Assembly: GCA_963789075.1 (NCBI GenBank)
Contig: CAWBJQ010000001.1
Coordinates: 1 to 64,000 of the forward strand
Source of the DNA: DATATJ01 sp963789075
GTDB taxonomy: Bacteria; Acidobacteriota; Vicinamibacteria; Vicinamibacterales; CAVVIG01
Direction of reading: 5' to 3'
Length of the DNA stretch: 64,000 nucleotides
Shown here: positions 46,390-54,543 of the stretch, piece after piece
Layout of the letters: every line of letters begins with the position of its first letter
How positions within the stretch are numbered: position 1 is the stretch's first letter
Position numbers and translations under genes: made by a program
Notes under the pieces: generated by a model
Databases searched by the model: none
Told to the model about the DNA's origin: nothing
Seen by the model: only the letters and a program-made list of their open reading frames with translations

Positions 46390-47409
46390 TTACCCTCCGC
46401 GCGTATGCATCTCCAGGTGGGGATCTTTCGTCAGCAGATCCTGCACCGGGACGAAAGCGCGCCGGTCCCCGAGCGCGAGGCGCTGTTCCGCGCCGCGATC
46501 GATGCGGCCGGCCCAGCCTGACGCGATCAAGGCGGTGAGCTGCTCGACCGACGCGCCGCCCCTGAGCGCGCCGCGCAGATCGATGCCGTGCGCCGCGTAG
46601 AGGCAGAGATACCACATCCCGTCGGCGGTCAGGCGGCTGCGATCGCAGCTGGCGCAGAACGGCGCGGTTGTCGAGGCGATGATGCCGAATGACGTGCCGT
46701 CCGGCAGCACGAATCGATCGGCGGGGGCGGACGAGGGCTGCCCGGCCGGCTCGGCACCGCCGTAATAGGCGGAGAGCGTCGCGAGGATCTCGCGGCGCGA
46801 CACGACGCGGTCGGGCGACCAACGCGTGGCGCCGCCGACATCCATGTATTCGATGAACCGCACTTCTGCGTTCACCGTCCTGCCGTACTCGATCAGATCG
46901 ATCAGCTCATCGTCGTTGACGCCGCGCATGACGACCGTGTCGATCTTCAGGCGGCCGAAGACTCGCGTCGCCGACGCAATGCCTGCGTGAACGGCGTCGA
47001 GCGCATCGACGCGTGTGAGCTGCGAAAAGCGATCGCGCCGCAGCGTATCGAGGCTGACGGTGACGCGGTGCAGGCCGGCCGCCTTGAGCGCATCGACCTG
47101 AGCCGGCAGCAGGATGCCGTTCGTGGTCAGCGCAATGTCGGCAAGACCCGGGCGCTCCGCGAGCATACCGACGAAGCGCGGCAGCTCGCGCCGCAGCAGC
47201 GGCTCGCCGCCGGTGAGCCGCACCTTGTCGACGCCGAGCGCGATGAAGACGTCGACGAGCGCGCGCGTCTCGCCGAAGTGCAGCAAATCCGCGCGCGGCA
47301 GCCAGACGTACTCCGCCTCCGGCATGCAGTACTCGCAGCGGAGATTGCAGCGGTCGGTGACCGACAGGCGCAGGTTGCGCAGCGGGCGCTCGAAGGCATC
47401 AAGGAGCAC
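46390..47409 (-). CDS. moaA: GTP 3',8-cyclase (molybdenum cofactor biosynthesis protein A)
   Basis: The 339-residue radical-SAM enzyme is intact. The N-terminal cluster motif is CNLRCEYC, with the preceding LRLSVTDR typical of MoaA, followed by RLTGGEPLLRREL and SLDTLRRDRF. The C-terminal second 4Fe-4S cluster motif is FCASCDRSRLTADGMWYLCLY. MoaA converts GTP to 3',8-cyclo-GTP, the first step of molybdopterin synthesis, together with MoaC. The usual C-terminal GG is present in HTRGG. No other moa gene is in the window. It diverges from the phenylalanine attenuator with 42 bp between the two start codons. Confidence 0.95.
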   Translation of the reverse strand: MLLDAFERPLRNLRLSVTDRCNLRCEYCMPEAEYVWLPRADLLHFGETRALVDVFIALGVDKVRLTGGEPLLRRELPRFVGMLAERPGLADIALTTNGILLPAQVDALKAAGLHRVTVSLDTLRRDRFSQLTRVDALDAVHAGIASATRVFGRLKIDTVVMRGVNDDELIDLIEYGRTVNAEVRFIEYMDVGGATRWSPDRVVSRREILATLSAYYGGAEPAGQPSSAPADRFVLPDGTSFGIIASTTAPFCASCDRSRLTADGMWYLCLYAAHGIDLRGALRGGASVEQLTALIASGWAGRIDRGAEQRLALGDRRAFVPVQDLLTKDPHLEMHTRGG

Positions 47410-47411
47410 AG

Positions 47412-47440
47412 TTGATTGTACCGCGCGAATGCGCGATACT
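47412..47440 (+). promoter_or_regulatory. Putative sigma-70 promoter of the phenylalanine operon
   Basis: TTGATT (47412-47417) and GATACT (47435-47440) are separated by 17 bp; each hexamer matches the consensus at four of six bases. The start of transcription would fall near 47447, only about five bases before the leader-peptide ATG at 47452. Confidence 0.5.
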
Positions 47441-47451
47441 GGCGGTCACAC

Positions 47452-47562
47452 ATGGCCCTGCATCCGCACAAATCGACGCGTCGCCGCGTGCGTCCTGCAG
47501 ATCCGCGTGTGTTCGCGTTTCGGTCGTTTACCGTGTTTTTCCGCTTCCAAAGGAGCGGGTAG
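47452..47562 (+). CDS. Phe-rich leader peptide of the phenylalanine attenuator
   Basis: A 36-codon frame (ATG 47452, TAG 47560-47562) has six phenylalanines in residues 21-32, FAFRSFTVFFRF, then QRSG and the stop. The first half is basic (STRRRVRPADPR). Such a run of regulatory codons just before a stop and a terminator is the hallmark of ribosome-mediated attenuation, as with the leader of enterobacterial pheA. The stop codon lies inside the antiterminator's 5' arm (47556-47564). A ribosome that finishes the peptide would therefore block antitermination, and one stalled at an earlier Phe codon would leave that arm free. A weak GGCGG precedes the ATG. Function is inferred from layout. Confidence 0.75.
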   Translation: MALHPHKSTRRRVRPADPRVFAFRSFTVFFRFQRSG

Positions 47563-47640
47563 CGCAGTGATCTGAACCGAATCGTCCCCACACGTTCAGC
47601 TGAGCCCGCTACCCGAAAGGGAGCGGGCTTTTTCTTTTTC
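47556..47640 (+). terminator. Attenuator: antiterminator arm and Rho-independent terminator before the phenylalanine genes
   Basis: Terminator: AGCCCGCT (47603-47610) pairs with AGCGGGCT (47622-47629) and CCC with GGG above a bulged A and a GAAA tetraloop; TTTTCTTTTT follows to 47639. Antiterminator: CGGGTAGCG (47556-47564) is perfectly complementary over 9 bp to CGCTACCCG (47607-47615), which includes most of the terminator's left arm. The two structures cannot coexist. The terminator lies 12 bp before the chorismate mutase start, so it must be read through for expression. Confidence 0.85.
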
Positions 47641-47651
47641 TGGGGTGTTGT

Positions 47652-48032
47652 ATGGATGGAGCAGTCGTAGAGGCAGGTAGGGCAGGCGGGGCAGGAGAGG
47701 CAGGCAGGGCGGGAGGGGCAGACGTAACTGAGGCTAGTGATGAAGCAGCGCGAGCCGAACGATGGGAAACGCTCGTGCAACACCGCGGCTGCATCGATCG
47801 GATCGACAAGACGATCATCGCGCTGCTGACCGAGCGCATCCGGCTCGGGCTCGCGCTCGGCGACATCAAACGCGACCTGCGATTGCCGACTCGATCCGAG
47901 GCGCGCGAAGCGGAGGTGCTGACGCGCGTGCGCCAGGCAGCCAGCGGAGCGCTGTCGTCGAAATCCGCGGAGCGCATTTTCAGCACGATCATCGCGGAGA
48001 CGAGCGCCGCACAGGAGGGCGGCCATGACTAA
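47652..48032 (+). CDS. Chorismate mutase (AroQ type)
   Basis: A 126-residue protein. Residues about 42-115 form the AroQ three-helix domain: HRGCIDRIDKTIIALLTERIRLGLALGDIKRDL...EAEVLTRVRQAASG...IFSTIIAETSAAQE, with the expected Arg and Lys of the active site. It converts chorismate to prephenate. The first 35 residues are low-complexity Gly/Ala/Arg/Glu, from a GGCAGG-type DNA repeat at 47669-47723, and are not part of the fold; a GTG at 47775 would skip them. GGGGTG precedes ATG 47652. It overlaps the dehydratase gene by 8 bp and lies under the Phe attenuator. Confidence 0.88.
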   Translation: MDGAVVEAGRAGGAGEAGRAGGADVTEASDEAARAERWETLVQHRGCIDRIDKTIIALLTERIRLGLALGDIKRDLRLPTRSEAREAEVLTRVRQAASGALSSKSAERIFSTIIAETSAAQEGGHD

Positions 48033-48882
48033 CGGGGCTCGAATCGAGGCGGACGCGGCGTATCAGGGGACCCCTGGCGCATTCAGTGAAGACGCGGCAC
48101 TCGCGCTGCTCGGATCGGATGCGGTGCTGCAGCCTTGTCGGACGCTCGAGGACGTCTTCGAAGCAGTCGCCGGCAGCCGCGCGCGTTGCGCCGTGGTGCC
48201 GGTCGAAAACACGCTCGCGGGTGCGGTCCCCGGCTGCGACGATTTGATGGAGCGCTACGATGTTCAGATCGTCGCGGAGCGCGTGCGGCACATCGCTCAT
48301 GCGCTGATCGCGCAGCCCGGCACGCGCGTGCAGGATATCCGGCGCGTGCTCTCGCATCCCGTGGCTCTGGCGCAGTGCCGGCGATACTTGAGCGCGCATC
48401 CGCACATGACGCCGGTGTCGGTGTTCGACACGGCCGGCGCCGTGGCCGAAATCGTGGCGGGTGAAGAACCCGATGCGGCCGCAATCGCGAGCCGGCGCGC
48501 AGCAGACGTGTACGGCGGCGAGGTGCTGGCGAGCGAGATCCAGGATCATCCCGGCAACTTCACGCGTTTCCTGATGCTCGAGTTCGGCCGCGCGGCCGAC
48601 GAATTCCTGGCCGATCGCAAGACCAGCCTGGTGTGCGTCCTGGCGAATCAACCGGGCGCCCTAGCGCGAGCGATTCAGGCCTTTGCGGCCCGCGGCCTCA
48701 ATCTGTCCCGGATCGAGAGTCGTCCGATCCCCGAATCGCCGTTCGAGTATCGGTTTTACCTCGACGTCGATCCGGCGCCGAGCGCCGTTGCGATTCGAGA
48801 CGCGATCGCTGAGCTCCGCACGTGCACTCGATCGCTTCGAATTCTCGGACACTATCCGATCGACAGCCGGCCGGTCGTGTAG
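48025..48882 (+). CDS. pheA: Prephenate dehydratase with C-terminal ACT domain
   Basis: The 285-residue protein has AAYQGTPGAFSEDAAL, VPVENTLAGAV, the catalytic-site NFTRFLML (Thr in the TRF motif) and an ACT domain beginning SLVCVLANQPGALARAIQAFAARGLNLSRIESRP. It converts prephenate to phenylpyruvate, the committed step to phenylalanine; the ACT domain with ESRP binds Phe for feedback inhibition. It is translationally coupled to the separate chorismate mutase upstream, so the pair equals the bifunctional enterobacterial P-protein. Control is expected at both levels: attenuation by charged tRNA-Phe and allostery by Phe. Confidence 0.94.
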   Translation: MTNGARIEADAAYQGTPGAFSEDAALALLGSDAVLQPCRTLEDVFEAVAGSRARCAVVPVENTLAGAVPGCDDLMERYDVQIVAERVRHIAHALIAQPGTRVQDIRRVLSHPVALAQCRRYLSAHPHMTPVSVFDTAGAVAEIVAGEEPDAAAIASRRAADVYGGEVLASEIQDHPGNFTRFLMLEFGRAADEFLADRKTSLVCVLANQPGALARAIQAFAARGLNLSRIESRPIPESPFEYRFYLDVDPAPSAVAIRDAIAELRTCTRSLRILGHYPIDSRPVV

Positions 48883-48902
48883 GCCGGGTCGTGTGGGTGT
48901 AG

Positions 48903-48924
48903 GCCGGGTCCTTTCGGACCCGGC
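48903..48924 (+). terminator. Hairpin downstream of the phenylalanine operon
   Basis: GCCGGGTC-CTTTCG-GACCCGGC is a perfect 8-bp stem 20 bp after the dehydratase stop. It is preceded by a direct repeat of GTAGGCCGGGTC (48879 and 48899). There is no T-tract, so it is either an inefficient terminator or another REP-like hairpin. Confidence 0.45.
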
Positions 48925-49016
48925 TGCTTGGACCGGCGTGAGGTTGCTGAGCTCCTCGCGTCGCTCGAGCTTGCACGTGGCACGACGGTTGAGATCACAG
49001 CAACCCGGAGGTCGCC

Positions 49017-49799
49017 ATGCGCACCTGTCTGGTCGCTGTTGTCCTAAGTGTGGCCGCGCTGGTGCCGACAAACGGCAACGCTCAGGCATACAGCCTGCCG
49101 ACGCCGGCGCCGCAGATCACCGCCGCGAGCGCCGATTGGCAAATCAGCGGCGAGCCGGTGTTCTACGCCGGCAATTTCTATTACCCGACCGGGCCCAGCG
49201 TGTTTTTCGACGGTAACGTGATGGTGCGCACATCCGTGTATCGAGGCGTGCCGCTGTACGTTGACGCCTCGGTCGACCCGTACAGCGTCGTCTACGTGCC
49301 GATCGGTGGAAACACGATGCGTCCGTACGAACGGCACCGGAAGCGTGAGCTGGCCGGAACGGTCGGGAATCGCATGCCGTCATTTCCGATCGAACGCGAC
49401 TCGGAATTGTCCGTCGCGTCCGGCAGTGCCGGTCTGCTGACTCCGCCGTCGGACGTGACGATGGAGCCCGACGTCCTGCCCGAACATGCGGTCGCGACTG
49501 GCGGGTCGGCCGTTCCATCGCCATCGTCAGCCGGCGAAGCAGCCCCGATGGAGCGTCTCGCGCCGCGACACACGATCGTGCAGTCGATCCCGCCGCCTCA
49601 CGCGAACAACGGCGTCTGGTTCGACTTCGCCGGCGCGCGGTACCACAGCGCAGGTGCAGCGGTGCCATTTCGGCGGGAGAGATTTGCGCTGGTCGGCGAC
49701 TATCGGGGTTTCCTGGTGTACCGCGATGTTCGCGGCGCTGCCGACGAAATTTACGTGACCGTCGTGAAAGACGGACCGCTTGCGCCGTACAAGCGTTAA
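49017..49799 (+). CDS. Secreted protein of unknown function
   Basis: The 260-residue protein has a signal peptide (CLVAVVLSVAALVPTNGNAQAYS). The N-terminal mature part holds PVFYAGNFYYPTGPSVFFDGNVMVRTSVYRGVPLYVDASVDPYSVVYVPIGG, rich in Tyr/Phe/Pro strands. A Pro/Ser/Ala-rich linker leads to a second small domain (GVWFDFAGARYHSAGAAVPFRRERFALVGDYRGFLVYRD). The two ends look like related beta units recognising the same motif type. I know no family for it. A GGAGG at 49010 precedes ATG 49017. Confidence 0.6.
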   Translation: MRTCLVAVVLSVAALVPTNGNAQAYSLPTPAPQITAASADWQISGEPVFYAGNFYYPTGPSVFFDGNVMVRTSVYRGVPLYVDASVDPYSVVYVPIGGNTMRPYERHRKRELAGTVGNRMPSFPIERDSELSVASGSAGLLTPPSDVTMEPDVLPEHAVATGGSAVPSPSSAGEAAPMERLAPRHTIVQSIPPPHANNGVWFDFAGARYHSAGAAVPFRRERFALVGDYRGFLVYRDVRGAADEIYVTVVKDGPLAPYKR

Positions 49800-49837
49800 G
49801 ACAGGGGTCGGGGCTAGTATTGAGCCCGCCAGCAGTC

Positions 49838-49868
49838 TGATCCCTGATCCCTGATCCCGATCCCTGAT
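49838..49868. repeat. TGATCCC tandem array
   Basis: TGATCCC is repeated four times in direct order between the secreted protein and the MFS transporter gene. The same unit, in both orientations, makes up the spacer at 34875-34985. Confidence 0.6.
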
Positions 49869-51068
49869 GTTCAACCTTCCCCGTCCAGTCTGGCTGCTCG
49901 GATGGGTGAGCCTTGCGACCGATGCCGCCGAGCGAGGCGATCTATCCGCTTCTTCCGTTTTTTCTCACGCAGGTGCTCGGCGCAAGCGCGGTGTCGCTCG
50001 GGGTCGTCGAAGGCGCCGCCGAAGCCGCGAACAGCCTGCTGAAGATTCTGTCGGGACGCCTGGCCGATCGCGGCGCGCGCGAAGCGGCGGCTCGTGCTGC
50101 TGGGATACGGCGTTTCGTCGGCGGTGCGTCCGCTCATCGCGATCACGACGCACGTGGACGCAGGTGTTCGCCGTGCGCGTGCCGATCGCGTCGGCAAAGG
50201 CGTGCGCGGCGCGCCGCGCGACGCGATGCTTGCCGCGTGGGCGACGCCGACGACGCGCGGGAAGGTGTACGGCTTTCATCAGGGGATGGACAATCTGGGC
50301 GCCGTGATCGGTCCGGCGCTCGCGACGCTGTTCCTGCGTGTTTTATCCCGGCTCTTACCGCACGCTCTTCGCGCTGACGATCGTTCCCGGCGCGATTGCC
50401 GTCGCGCTGATCTTTCTTCTGCCGGAAGACGCGCATCGACGGCGTCCGGCTCGACAGGCGCGCACGCCGGCTCAGAGCCCGCGCTGAACGTCCGCGACCG
50501 CCACTGACTCCGCGAACCCGCTGCCGCGGCGCTTTCACGGCGTTCATGGCCGTGCTCGCGCTGTTCATGCTCGGCAATTCCACCGATGCGTTTCTGCTGT
50601 TGCGGCTCACCGACGCCGCCGGGAGCGCGCGTCTTCGTCCCGCTGATGTGGGCGGGCATTCACGTGGTGAAGACGACGGTGTCGATGGTCGGCGGCAGCT
50701 GGTCCGATCGCATCGGGCGCCGCACCGTGATCGCCATCGGGTGGATCGTGTACGCGGTGGTGTACGCGGGCTTCGCGATCAGCTCGTACGCTGCCGGCGC
50801 TGCTCGGATGGTTTCTGTGTACGGCTTCTACTTCGGCTTCGCGGAGGGCACGGAGAAGGCGCTCGTCGCGGATCTCGCGCCGGCGTCGCGGCGGGGCACC
50901 GCGTTCGGCGTCTACAACGCCGTCAGCGGTCTCGGCGCGCTGACGGCCAGCGTCGTGTTCGGCGTGATCTGGAAAGCGTTCGGCGCGCCGGCCGCGTTCG
51001 GCACGGGCGCCGCGCTGGCGCTCGCCGCCACGGCGCTGCTGTTCGTGGTCGTCCCGCGGCGGATGTAG
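49867..51068 (+). CDS. Major facilitator superfamily transporter, read across at least five frameshifts
   Basis: Pieces in successive frames join into one MFS protein: PRPVWLLGWVSLATDAASEAIYPLLPFFLTQVLGASAVSLGVVEGAAEAANSLLKILSGRLADR, then LLGYGVSSAVRPLIAITTH, DRVGKGVRGAPRDAMLAAWATPTTRGKVYGFHQGMDNLGAVIGPALAT, FMAVLALFMLGNSTDAFLLLRL, and VSMVGGSWSDRIGRRTVIAIGWIVYAVVYAGFAIS...VFGVIWKAFGAPAAFGTGAALALAATALLFVV. The loop motif GRLADR and DRxGRR are the MFS hallmarks. Frame changes lie near 49930, 50085, 50180, 50340, 50500 and 50620. Substrate unknown. Confidence 0.75.
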
Positions 51069-51147
51069 CGCAGTCGCGCGAGCGTTCGAGCTCGCCGATC
51101 GCCGCGAGCGCGCGATTCGTTGCGCAGCGCTATAATTCGACGATCCG

Positions 51148-51903
51148 ATGCCGACGCATTCTGGTCACCAACGACGATGGCTATCGCTCGGACGGATTGA
51201 GCGCTCGCCGACGCGCTGCAGGCGCTCGGCGACGTGACGATCGTCGCGCCGATGACGGAGGCGAGCGCGATCGGCCACGCGCTGACGCTGCGGCGTCCGC
51301 TGCGGCTCGAGACGATCGGCGATCGCGTGTTCGCGCGTCGACGGCACGCCGACCGACTGCGTGAACATCGCCGTCACGCAGGTGTTCAAGGGGCTGCCCG
51401 ATCTCGTCGTCTCCGGGCATCAACAAAGGGTGGAATCTCGGCGACGATGTGACGTATTCGGGGACGGTGGCGGGCGCGCTCGAGGGCGCGCTGCTCGGCG
51501 TGCCGGCGATCGCCGTGTCGCTGCAAGTCGACGCGCGGCGACGTACGACTTCAGCCACGCGGCGCGCGCGGCGGCGGCGTTCGCCGAGGCGCTGCTGCGA
51601 GCGGCCGCTGCCGGCGCGGACGTTTCTCAACATCAACGTGCCGCACGGGGCAGCCGAAGGGGTATCCGCGTGACGGTGCAGGCGAAGCGCAATCACGTGA
51701 CGTCGGTCGCGGAGCGGCACGATCCGAAGGGGCGGCCGTATTTCTGGATCGAGGAAGGGCAGAACGAGTGGGAGCCGCACGATCGGTCGGATTATCAGGC
51801 GGTGCGCGACGGCTACGTGTCGGTGACGCCGCTGCATCCGGATCTGACGGCGCACGACGCGCTGGCGGCGGTCGAGGCGCTTTCATTCGACGAAGGAAGC
51901 TGA
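51148..51903 (+). CDS. surE: 5'/3'-nucleotidase SurE, read across several frameshifts
   Basis: Conserved pieces follow each other in different frames: RILVTNDDGYRSDGL (metal-binding Asp pair), VTIVAPMTEASAIGHALTLRRPLRLETIGDRVF, DGTPTDCVNIAVTQVFKGLPDLVVSGINKGWNLGDDVTYSGTVAGALEGALLGVPAIAVSLQ, RTFLNINVP and RVTVQAKRNHVTSVAERHDPKGRPYFWIE...DGYVSVTPLHPDLTAHDAL. SurE is a survival phosphatase that dephosphorylates nucleoside monophosphates. ATG at 51148 is followed by one surplus C. Breaks lie near 51150, 51200, 51345, 51420, 51530, 51600 and 51650, the densest cluster in the window. Confidence 0.85.
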
Positions 51904-51926
51904 GGTAAGATAGCTGTTTCGCCTGT

Positions 51927-52003
<77 letters not shown>

Positions 52004-52017
52004 AAAAATTCCGAAAG

Positions 52018-52041
52018 GCCTGCAGAAATGCAGGCTTTTTT
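52018..52041 (+). terminator. Rho-independent terminator of tRNA-Pro
   Basis: GCCTGC-AGAAAT-GCAGGC followed by TTTTTTC, 15 bp after the CCA end. Confidence 0.85.
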
Positions 52042-52093
52042 CTTGTACGCCCTTGGGCTCTTGTAGGCTATGGTCCGCCGAAATCGTCCCCGT

Positions 52094-52130
52094 TCGGACC
52101 AGAATTCGGACAGAATTCGGACAGAATTCA
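52094..52130. repeat. Three direct repeats of CGGACAGAATT downstream of tRNA-Pro
   Basis: CGGACCAGAATT, CGGACAGAATT and CGGACAGAATT follow in register about 90 bp past the tRNA-Pro 3' end. Short direct repeats just beyond a tRNA are typical arm-type sites of tRNA-targeting integrases, so they may mark the scar of a lost element. No integrase remains here. Confidence 0.55.
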
Positions 52131-52218
52131 TGGATGTGGCGAGGTCGGCGGTTGCCTCCCGTGAATCGGCGCGACTGTGGGCCGGTGCTTAGTGAAACGA
52201 CAAACGCAGCGGGACGTG

Positions 52219-52344
52219 ATGCGAGAGCTGTATCGTGACCCCCGACGTTCGTCGCCAGAGCGCGGGAAGATCTTCGACGAGATCACGGTCAAGGACGGCA
52301 TCGCCGACATTCGACGGCTGCTTGCACAGACGTCAACGCATTAA
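52219..52344 (+). other. Small open frame in a 390-bp gene-poor stretch (possible remnant)
   Basis: Apart from the terminator and the CGGACAGAATT repeats, the stretch 52004-52393 contains only this 41-codon frame, which starts MRELYRDPRRSSPERGKIFD and ends in RRLLAQTSTH. The amphipathic sequence looks protein-like and could be the tail of a broken gene. I recognise no family and see no ribosome-binding site. Confidence 0.25.
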
Positions 52345-52393
52345 GACGGATGCAGGCATGCGCGGCGCAGAGGACCACCGCCATCGGGCAACG

Positions 52394-54319
52394 CTACGGC
52401 TCCGGAAACTTCATTCGCCGCAGCAGCTCTTCATAGCGCGGATCGGATCGGACGCGATCGAACGCGGGCCAGACCTTCAGGAGGGTGAGCCATGAATCAC
52501 GCTCTTCATATCCGCGTCGCAGCCACTCGAGCGCTTTATCGCGTTCACCCAGCGCGACGTATACTTCTGCCACCCATCCAGGACGCACGTACGCGTGTTG
52601 TGACTCCAGCTCGCGGATTCGCATCGTCAGCCGGTGTCGGGCCTCGGCCGTGCGGCCAGACGCGGCGAGCATAGCGAGAGCATCGAATCCCTGCTGAAAC
52701 GGCTGCTGCTTCAGATACCGAAGCGCTCTGTCGGCATTGCCCTCGGCACTGTCGACTAGTCCTAAGCCGTAGAGCCCGAGCTGGTCCGACGGATTCAGTT
52801 CCAGAATGCGCCGAAATTGTTCGCGGGCTCGCTCATAGTTCCGGGCGTGGTAGAAGACGCGTCCAGCGCGGTACCGCACCACCGACGAGAGTGGGTCCGC
52901 GGCAACTGCGCGGTCCGCCAGCGGCGCGGCCTCCGCGTGTCGCCCGAGAAGAGAAAGGGTGAATGCATACTGGTAGAGTGCTGGCACGTATCCAGGGTTG
53001 CGATCGAGCGCGCGGTCGAACTCCTGGCACGCCGCCGCCCAGTCCCAGTCCGCCAAATCTGTGTAGGCGAGCGCGGCGTGCGCTTCCGCAAGGCTGTCGT
53101 CGAGGGCGATCGCACGCATCGCCGCGACCTTCGCGAGCGGCATCCCCTCATCGGTTGGCACGTGGCCGAATCCAACAAGGTCCAGACGCGCGTCAGCGAG
53201 TCCGGCGTACGCCAGCGCGTAGTCCGGCGCCACGGCTGCGGCCTGTTCGAAGTCGTCCGCTGCTTTGACCAAGTCCTCACGACTGCGCCGGTTCCAGAAG
53301 TATCGGCCTTGCAGATACAGCTCCTGCGCACGCGGATCGACCGGCGCGGCGGCCAACTGATGCTGCGGTGCTTGAATCGTGACATTGATCTTGCCTGCGA
53401 TTTCGCGCGCGACGTCGCGCTGGAGGTTCAGGAGATCGCCGAGCTCGCGGTCGAAGCTGTCGGCCCATAGGTGCCCATCAGTCGCCCCTTTGATCAGCTG
53501 CGCTGTCACGCGAATCCGGCTCCCGGAGCGGCCAACCGATCCTTCGACAATGGCATCCACATCGAGCTCGCGCGCGATATCTGGCAACGGCTTTCTCGCC
53601 TGTTTATACCGCATGACGGAGGTCCGCGAGATCACGCGCAACTCACGAATGCGCGACAACTCCGTGATGAGCGCCTCGGTAATGCCGTCTACCAGATAGT
53701 CCTCGGACGGGTCGCCCGACATGTTCGTCAGCGGAAGCACCGCAATCGAGTTGACCTTCTCACCAGCGCCAGCAGACCGTTCTCGCCGGTGTGCGTTCAG
53801 TGCGGCGGCGACGGCGGCGCCGGCAACGATGAGCAGGGTCAAGCTGATCGCGACAGCGACGGCACGGCGTCGCACTCGCGAAACCGCGGGTGCGGAGAAC
53901 GTCGGCTCCGGAGCAGGGGCAACCAGGTCGTCGGCGAGGGCGTCGGTGGCCGAAGTGACGAGCTGCACCGGGACCGCGAGCTGGTACCCGAGTCGTGGCC
54001 GTGTCACGACGATCGATTCATCTTCCCCGAGCGCCTTCCGTAGTTTCGAGACGGCGGTCGCCAGCGAGCTGTCCACCACGAGCACACCCGGCCACACCGC
54101 TTCGAGCAGTTCCTCCTTCGTTATTACTTCGCCAGGCCGAAGCAGAAGCTGCCGGAGGACCTCGAGCGGTTTGTCTTCGATGGGCACCAGTTCGCCACGC
54201 ACACGAAGGTGACGCTGCGCCTCGTCGAACTCGCAATGTGCGAAACGCCACACCCGCGACGTGCCGGCTAAAAAATTGGACAAGGTTCTCGGTTCGACCG
54301 CACGAAATTGCGCCTTCAT
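52394..54319 (-). CDS. CadC/ToxR-type one-component regulator with TolB-like and TPR domains
   Basis: The 641-residue protein is intact. Residues about 25-110 are an OmpR-type winged helix (FDEAQRHLRVRGELVPIEDKPLEVLRQLLLRPGEVITKEELLEAVWPGVLVVDSSLATAVSKLRKALGEDESIVVTRPRLGYQL). One membrane segment follows near 155-178 (RAVAVAISLTLLIVAGAAVAAAL). Beyond it come an adenylate-cyclase-associated/TolB-like domain (SIAVLPLTNMSGDPSEDYLVDGITEALITELSRI...GSVGRSGSRIRVTAQLI) and about eight TPRs to the end. It would bind DNA from the membrane and read a periplasmic cue through the TPRs. It diverges from the HAF-repeat gene, a possible target. Confidence 0.9.
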   Translation of the reverse strand: MKAQFRAVEPRTLSNFLAGTSRVWRFAHCEFDEAQRHLRVRGELVPIEDKPLEVLRQLLLRPGEVITKEELLEAVWPGVLVVDSSLATAVSKLRKALGEDESIVVTRPRLGYQLAVPVQLVTSATDALADDLVAPAPEPTFSAPAVSRVRRRAVAVAISLTLLIVAGAAVAAALNAHRRERSAGAGEKVNSIAVLPLTNMSGDPSEDYLVDGITEALITELSRIRELRVISRTSVMRYKQARKPLPDIARELDVDAIVEGSVGRSGSRIRVTAQLIKGATDGHLWADSFDRELGDLLNLQRDVAREIAGKINVTIQAPQHQLAAAPVDPRAQELYLQGRYFWNRRSREDLVKAADDFEQAAAVAPDYALAYAGLADARLDLVGFGHVPTDEGMPLAKVAAMRAIALDDSLAEAHAALAYTDLADWDWAAACQEFDRALDRNPGYVPALYQYAFTLSLLGRHAEAAPLADRAVAADPLSSVVRYRAGRVFYHARNYERAREQFRRILELNPSDQLGLYGLGLVDSAEGNADRALRYLKQQPFQQGFDALAMLAASGRTAEARHRLTMRIRELESQHAYVRPGWVAEVYVALGERDKALEWLRRGYEERDSWLTLLKVWPAFDRVRSDPRYEELLRRMKFPEP

Positions 54320-54543
54320 GACGTTTCTTAAGGATTCTTCAGACCGACGTCAGGACTCCGCCGTGCGAAGTGCCTATCTTATCGGTTTACGCGCGGTGCC
54401 CCCGTCGAAGCGTTTTGTGGCAGGCCGCAACGAGTGTGGCCGTATTGGGAATGCTGAGTATGAACATCCGCTACAGGGCGTGCGAACCACACCATCGAGT
54501 TTCGTGTCGAGCCGGAAGCCTAAACACACCAGGAGAACCATGT

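Noticed and set aside
51108..51136. Promoter for surE based on TATAAT at 51131-51136
   Set aside because: No -35 element at the right distance; surE could equally be transcribed from the MFS gene.
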